Both the position numbers and the translations under genes were made by a program. From positions 67,770,158 through 67,834,157 of the forward strand of contig OV277864.1 in the NCBI GenBank assembly GCA_922989275.2: a DNA stretch of 64,000 bases. Reading direction: 5' to 3'. Position 1 is the first letter of the stretch, and every line of letters begins with the position of its first letter. The DNA comes from Gari tellinella. Lineage: Eukaryota > Mollusca > Bivalvia > Cardiida > Psammobiidae. The notes under the pieces are model-generated. The model searched no databases. It had not been told where the DNA came from and saw only the letters and a program-made list of their open reading frames with translations. Positions 1-12,100 of this stretch are shown in pieces.

Positions 1-189
1 AGGGATGTCTTGGTGATCTGGTGTAACGACTTCTCCGTGCTTAGTTCACCTTGCATCTGAGCCAGCTGTTTCTTGTATCGCAGTACCACCTGGGTGGGGG
101 AGTTACCGTCCTTGCCCTCTGACCTCTGCGAGTCAAGATGGTCGTGCATCTGTCGACTGAGATCCTGGATCACACGGTTCATCTCCTGC
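1..189 (-). CDS. Exon 40 (partial, runs off the window edge)
   Basis: Acceptor TTCCAG at 190-195. Two bases carried from exon 39 complete a Trp codon, then QEMNRVIQDLSRQMHDHLDS is read; the last residues in the window are HQITKTSL. Coiled coil broken by a short Gly/Ser/Pro linker (KDGNSPTQ). No donor is seen before position 1, so the exon continues outside. Confidence 0.88.
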
Positions 190-3100
190 CTGGAAGCACA
201 ATCAGGTCAAATACAGTCAGCCATGTTTAACCCATTACCCCATAAATATGCCTTTTTACACCTTTAATTTATTCCTTAACTGAAGAAAAAGGTTCCACTT
301 TGAATAGTCATGAATATCATAAGAAATATTTTCTATATCCTTGTTGTAGATGATAGCTTTAAAGGCAAGTGGATGCAAGTTGCATACATTTTTCAGAGTA
401 TTTTGTTGTATCTACAGCCATTGTGATGTTATGAGAAGGATTATGGAACAGGTTTCCCGCTGTACAAGATGATTGGCAATGACTTATATATAGCATCAAG
501 GCCAGAATTACTGGTTCAGAGGTACTTTATGCCGCTGTTTAACCAATTACTCCATAAATACACCTTTTTAAGCTTTTAATTCATTCCTTGACTGAAGAAA
601 AAGGTTCTTCTTTGTACAGTCATGAATATGTACCATAAGAAATATTTTCTTTATCCTAGTAGATGGTAGCTTAAAGCAGGCTAAAGTAAAGCAGAATTCA
701 CCTTAATGTACATTCTGCTTTACTTTCAACCTGCTTTATAAAGTGGTCACCAATTTTCTATACGAGAAATAGCTATGGAGTAAAGGGTTAAGATGTTCAT
801 TTATTGAGAAACATTGAGTTTTCAAAAAGACAAGTGGATGCTAATTGCAGAAGTGAACTTAACTATTTCCCCCATAGCTTGTTTTCAGTATTGATGATAC
901 ATGTAGATGGTTGCTTAAAGCAGGTTGACTGATATCAACAAGGCAAGCAGAAATGGTTCACAGATACCTAATACCCCCCTTTTAAACACTCAACCTCAAG
1001 CAAATTTTTGAATTTTCAGCTTGCTTCAAGCTTTTAGGATTTTACATTGCCCCCAGGGGATTTAAATGGGGTCTAGGATATTTACCACATAGACTTGTCA
1101 GCCTCCCCGGAATCCTCCACCTTTTTGGCCAAAAAGTTCCTCAGTCTCTTCAGTTCCTCATCCTGCTCCATAAACCTACAGTGAAAACAAGACAGAATTC
1201 AGATCAGATCACTATCATAGCATACTAGAAGACTTGGCATGTTTTTGCATGTCTTCTTTTCTACAATCCCATAAAACTTTAATTAAATTGGATACAGACG
1301 GTAGATAAAAATCCTGATCAAAAGGTTATTCTGTGTTTCTCGATTGTTGCTGCGTAAAATATAATCTGCTCAAGAAAATGCCCTGCTACAAGATTTGAGT
1401 GTTTGTTTTCATGTTGCTTTTACAAAGACATCAATTTGAAGTAATCAGGGCTTCAGAAAAGAGAGAGTAAAGTAAAAAAATCCTTTAAAACAGCTCCAAA
1501 TCCTTCTACTCATTAGAATTGCCTCAAAGAGATGATTTAAATGAGTAGTGACACCATAGTGTTTAATGCAGACATAAAGATTTTAGTTTTTGAAATGTGC
1601 CTCTACACTGTTTGCTAGTTTAGACTAGTATTTATAAAACTACCCAGAATTCAAAGTAGACTGGTTCATGTTTTGATAACTAAAAAGATCCACAAGGGAA
1701 CATAATAACCCACAAGAGTTACTTAGTGTTGAATGAGTTAACACCAGTTTGACTGAAGTTTGTATTAGCTACAAAAGTAAAACTTAAAAAAAAATCATAA
1801 TTTTGAGTAACAATAGGATTTTAAAAATTTATCTAATTTCATTGACCTTAGCCAAACTACCATGAACAAATATCTGAGATGTGTACATTTGAAAACAAGA
1901 AGCAATAACCACTCTAATGCTATGTTCACTCAACTCACGCCACCCTGTATTCTACGAAAAAATAGAGCTGAATACAGTCTATGATAAGCCTGAAGCATAC
2001 AGCAGATACAACTAACCAAACACTAAGTGTGTTAACTCTTACAACACTGGAATTGGATATTTACATCTAATTGTTTTCAAACAGTGTGGACCAAGATCAG
2101 AAGGCTCCTTTAGGATCCCTTTGATCAGGGTCTACACTGTTTGTCATGCTTTTAAATATTTTGTGTCAATCCCATTTGAGTCAATATAATTGATCATTTA
2201 TTCTAACACACCTCGCCCACACCCCTATATAAGCGAAGAAGGACCGTCTTAGTGTTTGAATTTTCAGTAGAACACTCACGCGCAAAAACGTTCTAACGTG
2301 ACGTCATATGGCTTTGAAAATGCGTACGCCAAGAAATGTAGCGCCGTTTCTTCGGTGCAAATTATGGTTACAGTATGTGTTAGAATCGAAATAATAAATA
2401 AATACCAGTGTTTTATCTAACAATCGAACACTGGTAGTCGTTGAGATGCTTGTAATTAAACCACTCGGCCTAAAGGCCTCGTGGTTAAATTACTACACAT
2501 CTCAACTCCTACCAGTGTTCGATTGCACGATAAAACACTGGTATGAATTTAATATTTCTTAATTAGAAAATGGACGAGTCCATTTGAAAATTTAGTATTG
2601 TAAGGGTTAACTTCAGGTAAGGTCCCTTAATGATGGTCATATGAATGCAATGAATCCAATGACATATTCAGCTACACTTTGATCGTATATGAGCTGTGAC
2701 AAAACCAGCCTTATTGCAGTGCAAACATCGTACAGACCAAGCACAGTTGTCATCCCAGGCTCTGTATCCGAGTTTGGTCTACACTGCCAAACACCGTATA
2801 TAATACAGCTACATAAAATGCTTTATATGCATGTGGGTGTCAAACAGTGTAGATCAAAACCAGTTGTCGTGTATTTGATGCGGCGGCTAGCCTTGATCTA
2901 CACTGTTTGCATTTCAATATGGCTGGTTTTGTCATATTACAGCTCATATTTATCATTTTCATTGCCCTTGTAGTATTACTCACTATGCAGACCAGAAAGT
3001 TCAACAAAGTAATAGACAAATAAAATCTGACACCCTTCTTCCTAAACTCTAGAAAATAATGCTTAAAAGTCTATGCCAATCTTTCTACAAATAAAATTGT

Positions 3101-6100
3101 GTTTTATAATATATTACAAGGAAATAAGTCACAACCTCGATAAAACCCTTATTGTAATACAGGGCTGCCATTTCTCCAGATTATTCCGAAATCTTCGGAT
3201 TTTTATCCTAGCAGATAGTACCTTTAAGCAGGCTGAAAGTAAAGCAGAATGCACCTTAAGGGGCATTCTAGTTTACTTTCAACCTGCTTTAAGTAAACGC
3301 GCTTGAAACAAAGAAAATTAGGAAATCTTAGGATATTTCATGATCAAGTTATGGCAGTCCTGATAATATGCCTTCATGTCATATCAAGCTTTTCTGTGTG
3401 TATCTGTAAAGTATGATACAAGAGTCTGAATCTTACTCTGACATCGTTTTTGATAAGTGTGATATCATGTAGTCATGCACACGTACATGTTAAAGTTCCA
3501 TGTTATTCTTTGTGGCATAAATTCTTGCTCTGCTTCAAATATCAACTGCTTCTGGATATAAAATGATTTAAACATCTATCTAGTGGTTGGTGGTGCATAT
3601 TGAAGGCATATAGTAAAGACACCACCAGTTGGCGGTGCGCTACAGCTCTCAACATTCTTGGTGGAAACAGTCGATCAGGACAGATTTTTTTTTAATGAGG
3701 TTCTTCCCTATTGAATGATGTTGACTCTGATGAAATACAAAATCTCTTATCTGATGCTAGTTTAGAAAGTTAATTTCTTTGATTTTGGTCTAGCCTGTTT
3801 GTAATGCATGATTGGTCACTTTTTCTCATTTTTTCCTCTTTTGATGTACATTCAAACTTGTGTGTTAATTAAGCAATAATCCCATAAAGATGAATTGAAA
3901 TCTCAAAAGACTGTTGATTTTTTAATGCAGCCTAAATGTAAAGCAAAAAGCTCATACAGGAATTTTCTGCATTAGTTTTGGCCTGCATTAAGCTGCCACT
4001 TATATTAAAGACTGCTTCTTCATCTTTGTTTGAGTGACCACTTAGACAACTTTGATTGTTAACCCCTTACTTCATAGCTTGTTTAAAACTACATGTACTG
4101 CTGAAGACAGGTTGCCACTTAATGCAGGTTGAAAGTAAAGAAGAATGCACCTTAAGGCACATCCTGCTTTACTTTCAGCCTGCTTTTAGTAACCATCTGC
4201 TAAAATATAGAAAACATGTCTAATGATACATATTCATGACTGTATAAATTGGAACTATTTTCTTCAGTGGAGGAATAAATCAAATGCGTATCTATGGAGT
4301 AATAGGTTAAAACAATCCTACTGCACAATAATAGTCCTAGCAAGCAGATGTTTGACCTGCAAATTCCAAGCTACATACCATGTAAATTTGTTGTCAGAAA
4401 TCTACAAAATTTCAATATCTACATCAACCGCAATTGCTGAAAATAATTTTAACAAAATTTCCTTGTAATTTAATGTCTTGCCTGTTTCCGCTTTGCCTGT
4501 GATTTTTTAGCAACAGAGCTGCAACAAAAACTTATCACTGAAGGTAAATCCAAATATTTGACGCCAACGATGACACAACTGACAGAAAAGGACCACCTTA
4601 ATCTTGCTTTTGCTCCTTCTTCGTAACGAGACAAAAACTATCATTGATAGGATAAAGTATAAGCCTTGACCTGTTTCTATGTTTTCATCTAAATCATTAT
4701 GGTACACACACACACACCTCTTATTGTTTAGCTCTTAGCATGATTTGCATATAATTTAGTGTTATGTGTTTGCCGAAGTTAAGCAAATTAATACTTATGT
4801 ATACAGTTTCTGTGATGAAGTCATTCAAACTGTAATTCTGATGTTCTTTTCTGAAGAATTTCTTGTTTCTTGTCACTACTTTTCTCAAGTTAATTCTTTC
4901 CTCAACAGAGGTGCATTAGAGCACCTCTCACTCTCACAAAATTGAATATTTCATAATAGTGTTTTAATTAGGTGGCAGTTTAAAGCAAACTGAAAGCAAA
5001 ACAGATGAAGCTTCTTAAATCTAGATGGAAGTAAGATTTCTGTAGAAAGTATGTGGCTGTTTAAAGCATGCAGGAGCTTCAGCTGCATGCTTTACTTTCA
5101 GTCTATTTTAAATGTTTCTTTCAAAGCTAAAAGTACAAATCACCTATACCCACATGTGCTTAAGGCATGATGCTGCTTAACCCGTTGAACCCGCATATAT
5201 GCATCATTTTCAAACAGCATACCTGTGAGAAGTACACTTGTCCTATGAAAACAGTGCAGACCCTGATCAGAGGGCTCCTTAAGGAGCCCTCTGATCAGGG
5301 TCTACATTGTTTGTCATTTTGACATAATGGACTAGACTGAATTGAAATCTAGAATTGTTCATTTGAGGTTACAGGGAGGAAAGGGTTAAAATGGCTTTCT
5401 GCTTTACTTTCATCTTGCTTTAAACTGCCACTTTTAGTCAACACTATAAATGCATGTTAATTTGTTGCGCTTTTGTGAAATAGTAGTTACAGTAAAAGTA
5501 CTCCATGTGCGCTTCTGTAGAGGAAAGGGTTCAACAGACCTCAACACTTAAAACAATCTATAAGCTTAATTATCAAAGCATTGCAACCAAGCCCAGAATA
5601 AGCTACATGTTGATATTGACTCTTTCTATACCCAGTCACCTTCCCATCATCATAAAACAAACATCTTGATTCAACACCTAAACCTTGCAATATCTTACCA
5701 TTCTGCAGGTACAATACCAAAATTAGTCTGGTTAATACTGCAATAAGCAAATCATTTGAACTCAAAACATGCAAGAATACACTGAATGAACATTGGACAT
5801 ATACGGTACATGTATAAAGTAATACCCTAAACATGTAATACAACCACTCCAAAATTACTCATTGCACAGTCTGGATCCTGATCAGAAAACGAGTTATATG
5901 TACTTACTACTTAGCATCTAATCAGTATACAAAATGTTTTTGAAGATCAAGAAAAATCTTCATTGGGTGTTTTTCTAATAAGAGTTTTTTTTCTGTAGAA
6001 GTAGGTTAAGAATGTACATACGTATTTATTATACAGTGTGTTTATATTAAACTCGAATAACATTTAAAAGTGAATGTCTATTGTTGCAAAGAGTTTGTCA

Positions 6101-9100
6101 ATTAATTATTTATTTTTCAAACATGTTACAGAAAACAATCCTATACACAGCAACTACTTACACATACCATAGTACATAGAACTTGTTAGAACTGAAGCAT
6201 TAATTAAATCATAATAACATAAGTACTGTAACACCCGTTTTAAGCAGCCAGTTTAAACATGAAGAATTGCTTTGGTTTGTTAACATCTTTTTCTGTCATC
6301 CTGTAGGTTAATTGGACACCCCAAAGAGAGGAGAGCAGATACAGAAAACCTGGGCGTAATGCCCTACTTTTATTATCAACAGAGTTCTCTGGTTCTGTAA
6401 TGCTCCAAAAGGAGTTTTCTGCATTACTTTTGCCCAGTGTTAAGTAATAACTTATCATTGATTGGCTGCTTAACCCTTTACTCCATAGACTGTTTCTAGT
6501 TCTGAAGACAGATGAATACATAAAGCAGGCTGAAAGTGAGCAGAATGCACCTTAAGGCGCATTCTGTTTTTCTTTCAGTCTGCTTTAAACTAAGATCTGA
6601 AAGGATATAGGAAATATATTTTTTGGATCATATTCATGACTGTATAAAGTGGAACTATTTTCTTCAGTCAAGGAATATATTAAAGGGGTAAAAATGAGTA
6701 TCTATGTAGTAATGGGTTAACACTTGTTTTACTGTATATTGTCCTCTACTATCTCTGTAGCAGATTGACCTACCTGGAGGCCATGTTTGAGAGTTTCTCT
6801 GTCTCCACCTTGAGTGTGTCCTCGGCCTGTTTCTGTTTAGTCTTACACCCCCGTACACTGTCCTCTAGCACCAATATGTCCTCTTGTAGCTGTTGAATAA
6901 ACACAAAAAACCTCAGTAAATAGAATATAACATTAACCCATAACCCCATAGCTTATTTCTAGTTTTGAAAATAGGTTACCATTTAAAGCAGGTTGAAAGT
7001 AAAGCAGAATACGTCTTAAGGCGTATTGTTTTACTTTCAGCATGCTTCAAGATGCAATCTGTTATTAATCGTTCTATTTCTTATGGTGCATATTCATGAC
7101 TGTATACAGTGGAACTATTTTATTTAGTGGAGAAGTAAATCAAAATCATAATAAAAAGGTGTATTTATGGAGTAATGGGTTAGTAGTGACCATTCACAAT
7201 GCACTAAAGTACAAAAAGTACTACAGACATAATAGACGAATGCAGGTGGCTGTGTAATGCAAGAGAAAAGTAATTACAGAAAGATCTCTCAATTTACATG
7301 GCAAACAGTGTAAATCTGGGTCAGAAATATCTCCTACAATGTCATGTAAGTGCAGTTTTAAAAGCAACTATTTATTGAAGAGGAAAGCAGATTAATAGCA
7401 ATCAAAAATAAAATTATATGGTAGCTAATTTATAATTATGTTTTAGTCAAAACAGCCATTGTTTATGTTCACGTTGATATACCAGCTCCTACCTTGAGAT
7501 TGTCTTTATTTTTCATGGCCAGTTGTTCCCTGCAGCCCTCTAAGTCTGTAGACAACTTCTGTACCTGAATCATCAACTTGTCACGGTCCTCCTGAACAAG
7601 ATCACTGACAAAACACAATATAATCTATACTAAAACTTTGTACAGCAGTCTAACAAAAAAAGAATTCTTATAATAATTATACATGTAAAACGTAAAGATG
7701 GCAGCTTAATAAAGCTTTCTGCATTTCTTTTGTCTTGCTTTAATCAGTCATCTGTTTAAAGAGCTTCTACTACTTTAAGCTACAATTTGCTAGGATATAG
7801 AACATTATTCTTTTGATACATGTTTATGACTGTAACTTGGTATCATTTTCTTCAGTGCAGGAATAAATTACGTGTGCTGCAAGGTGCTAATATGGGGGAA
7901 AGGGTTAATGCGAATTCTGCTTAACTTTCAGTCTGCTTTAAGTTTCCATTTACTAGTATAGAGGAAATATTTCTTATGGTACCTATTCATGACCGTATCA
8001 AGTGGTACTATTTTCTTAAGTGGGGAATAAACAAGGGGCAAAAGTAATGCAGTGTAGACTCAAATCAGACAGCTCCTGAGGTTTTTTCTTACAGGATCTG
8101 TCTGACACAAGGTTGTGCTCCTTTCTGGGGATTTTTTGTATTTTATTAGCCAATGTAATAGTGCAGATGAGAGAATGTTCATAGTGAGTTTTATATGAAT
8201 ATTCATCAGGTGAAGGGTTAAGCTATGAAACTGAAACTTATGTAAGAGTCCAGAGAAACTTGTGACTACTTGTAGATGTGAGACTTACAGCTGTTGTTTG
8301 AACTCTAGTTTGACTGTCTTCATCTTGCCTGTCATGTTCTGTCTCTGACTCTCTATGATCTGCTTTAACTTGCTCATCTCTTTCTGTAATGAAACAAAAT
8401 ATACTCTATTCAAGTTTGATGTACTATTAAAACAACACTTATAATCAAAACCACACAAGTTACTACTAGCATATAATTATAGTTATCATATACTATATTC
8501 TTGACTGTTTCTTTGCATGCTTTAAAAATATAGATCAGCATAACCTATTACTCCATAAATATGCCTTTTCATGCCTTTAATTTATTCCGCCACTGAAAAA
8601 TAGTTCCACTTAATACAGTCATAAACATGTACTGAAAGAAATATATTATATATTCTAGAAGATAGTAGATTAAAGCAGGCTGAAAGTAAAGCAGAATGCG
8701 CCTTAATGCGCATTCTGCTTTACTTTCAACCTGCTTTAAGTTATCGCCTGTCTTCAAAGCTAGAAACAGGATATGGGGAAATGGGTTAAATAAGTTTCTG
8801 TCTAATTTAATCTGTTGCTTTTTTTGCTTCCCTTTAACTGGAGAAGTACTATCTGAATTTGGATTTGGATGAGATGGTGAGTTACTGGGTATCTCATGAT
8901 CCAGATCAAAACTGTTTGCAAAACTCATCAATGCCTGCTATTAGCAGGAGAAAGATTAAGATTTTCCATAAAACTTCGTACGAAAAAAATGGTCGTAAGT
9001 CAAAACTTTAAAATTCATTAAATTTTTTTTTTCTCTTTCTAATCCTGTCTTATGACATCTCTTTGGAATCGTCTTTTAAGGCGATTCCAAAGAGATGTCA

Positions 9101-12100
9101 CAAGACGGGATTAGATAAAGAAATAGATAAAAATTGAGACTTTTATAATCTTACTTACAACAAAATTTATCGTACAAAGTTTTATGAAACAGGCCCCAGG
9201 TTTATAGTCATTTATCATGTGTTTACTAACCTGCAATGTTTCTACTTGTTCTGCTCTAGCCTTGGCAGTGGACTCTGATGTCTGTGAGAAGGCTGTCATC
9301 TCCTGGACATGGACGGTCAGTCTCTTGTGTTTGTCTTGTTCCATCTTCAGCTGATCTTCTGCCTTAGACAATTGGTGCTTCATCTCTGTATACCTCGCCT
9401 CAGACACATTCTGAAATCACAAAATCAAACATTAGCCTAGAATACATTCTAGGGGTTACACCCATTTACTCTTTGTTAAGTTGTTAACCCTTCTAATACT
9501 ATTTGTGTATATTGACACTTTTTTAAAACAGTGTAGACCAAAATTAGACATCTCGCATCAGGGTCTGCATTGTACTACTATAGAATCTGCCTGATATCAG
9601 TCTGAACTTTTTTCAAGGGGGAGGATGGGTGTCATTATTTGACCAGCCATTGTAATACATGTAGCTTAGCTGATAAATGTTCATAGCGTTCGAAACTTTA
9701 TAAATGAACATTCAGTGGGAGATCTGAAAAATATCAAAACTGTTCAATCCTTAATATGCTTAAAGTGAGTATACACATTATTTGCAAACAGTGTAGACCC
9801 TGATCAGATGGCTCCTGGTCAGGTTCTGCACGTTTGCTAAAATTGTTAATGTTTTAGAGGACAAATGCCTGAAGAGTAAATGTAAATTGGCCATTATTTA
9901 GAAAGTGGAAGGGTCCATTTGGAAAGTCAGCATGGTAAGAGCTAACCCATCATCCCATAAATATACTTTTCAACTTCTTTAATTTATTCCTCCACTGACG
10001 AAAATAGTTCCAGCTCATACAGTTATGAGTGGGCACTGTAAAAAAAATTTTTTTTATCCTGGCAGATAGTAACTTAAAGCAGGTCGAAAGTAAAGCAGAA
10101 TGCCCCTTAAGGCGCATTCTACTTTACTTTCAACCTGCTTTAACTCTTACACCCCTAAAACTTTCAATGGACAATTCCAGTTTAGAATTAAATCTAGTCC
10201 ATTTTTGAAAAATTAGGGTAAACTTTAACAATATTTTACAAAATGACAAACAGTGTAGACCCTGATCAGAGGGCTCCTTAAGGAGCCCTCTGATCAGGGT
10301 CTACACTGTTTGTAAAGGACAAGTGCACTCTTCACAGGTATATAATTTGTTAATGGCAAGTATACTCGTCGCTAGGCTTCAATGTCTTAAGTGGTCACCT
10401 AACTTCAATACCACAAACAGGCTATGAGGTAAATGCTTAAAACAGGTCTTTAGGGACTAGGTTCTGTGTTGAATAAGTATGGGTAAGTGCCGTACCTTGT
10501 CGTTCCTCATATCCTCAAGCTGTAGTCTAAGTTGACCCACAGACTGTTCAGCAAGCCGGCGTCCTGTACTCTCGTCTGATAGCTGAGATTGTAGATGCTC
10601 TAAAGTAGTTTCAGACATACGTTTCTGAGCATGAAGGGTGTCTCTATCACTAGAGGCTGATACTAGACTGGACTCCAGTGTACGCAGCTGTGTCTGAGTC
10701 TGTCAAAAGAGTTTAAAATACATGGGTTAGTGCATATACATAATTATCAAACATAAAGGGAAATTAAACGTGCTCAAGTACAAAAAATATCCATAAAGCG
10801 GTATAACTCCTTTAACTCACTCACCCCTGAAACGTTCAATGAAAAATTCCAATTTACTATATAGGCTCCTTTAGGAGCTATCTGATTAAAGAAGCCATCT
10901 GATCTTGGTCTACACTGTTTGCATAGGACAAATGTATTCTTCACGGGTACACTGTTTGTTAATGACGAGTATACTCGTTGAATGAGTTGAATGTGTCAAA
11001 CTTATCCCCTATTTAGGCTAAGAAGCATCCTACATTGTATTTAAATTGTAAGCAGAAGAAATAAACATAGATATGTTGGTCTATACCAGTTTTTGATTGA
11101 TCTCAAAATATACTCAATTAATCTTCTCTCACTGAATATTCATATATTAAACTCCGCCCATTATGAATATTTATCATCTTAAATATTATATTGACTGTAA
11201 TTCAGGGCTCTAGATAAGGGGAGCATTTCAAAAATTAAAGTCTTTATGACTGCATTAAACCCTATGGTGTCACTAAGCATTAGAATCATCTCGAAGAGAG
11301 GATTCTAATGAGTAGTCACACCATAGGGTTTGGTAAAACATAAAAGAGAAATGTTGAAAACTTCAGTTCAACCCCTTTGTCTGGTGCTATAATAAAGCTT
11401 TTAAGTTGAATCTGAGATCATTCTCAAACATCTGATTGGTCAGATTTGAATCTGAGATCATTCTCAAGCATATGATTGGTCAGATTTGAGCTTTTGCTAA
11501 AAAAAGCTCAAATCTGACCAATCAAAAGCTTGTGAACTATCTCAGATTCAACTCAAAAGCTTTTTAACCTTGGAACCCTGGACTGTATGCCTACCTTTGC
11601 AAGGTTGTCATTGAGGTATTGGCGCTCATTCTCATGTTGTGATTTGAGTTCTTGAAGTGTTATACTGAGCTCGTGACTCTCTCTGTTAGCCGAGTCTTTC
11701 AGAAATTTCAAGTCGGCTTTCAGTGTATGGTTCTCTGCTTCTATACGAGTGGATCTATCCTGCAAACAGTTACATCAATCTTTACCATATACATTAGTAT
11801 CAAAGATTTTTACTAATCTATATGTTTATCTATTTAAGTCAAACTTTTATAATTGGAACTCAATGAGGCGAATCAGCAGATTAAGTTTTGTGACCGTAGG
11901 CTCATTCGTTTGCTCAGTACAGACTTTAATGCAAAACCTTAATGTTGGAACCTAGAGGTCAAGGTCAAAGGTCACCAAACTGGGAAGCATCCTGGTCTAC
12001 TCATAAAGGCACATCAGCATATGAAGTTTCGTGACCATAGGTGCAGTCTTTTGCTCAGAACCTACTTTACCCAAAACCTTTCCGTTGACCCTAGAGGTCA

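Noticed and set aside
2689..2973. 94-residue plus-strand open frame
   Set aside because: It coincides with the family J element and its inverted ends; no coding signature.
8569..8931. 120-residue minus-strand open frame
   Set aside because: Half of it is the family A copy at 8540-8789 and the rest is low-complexity, with no splice sites linking it to exons 35 or 36.
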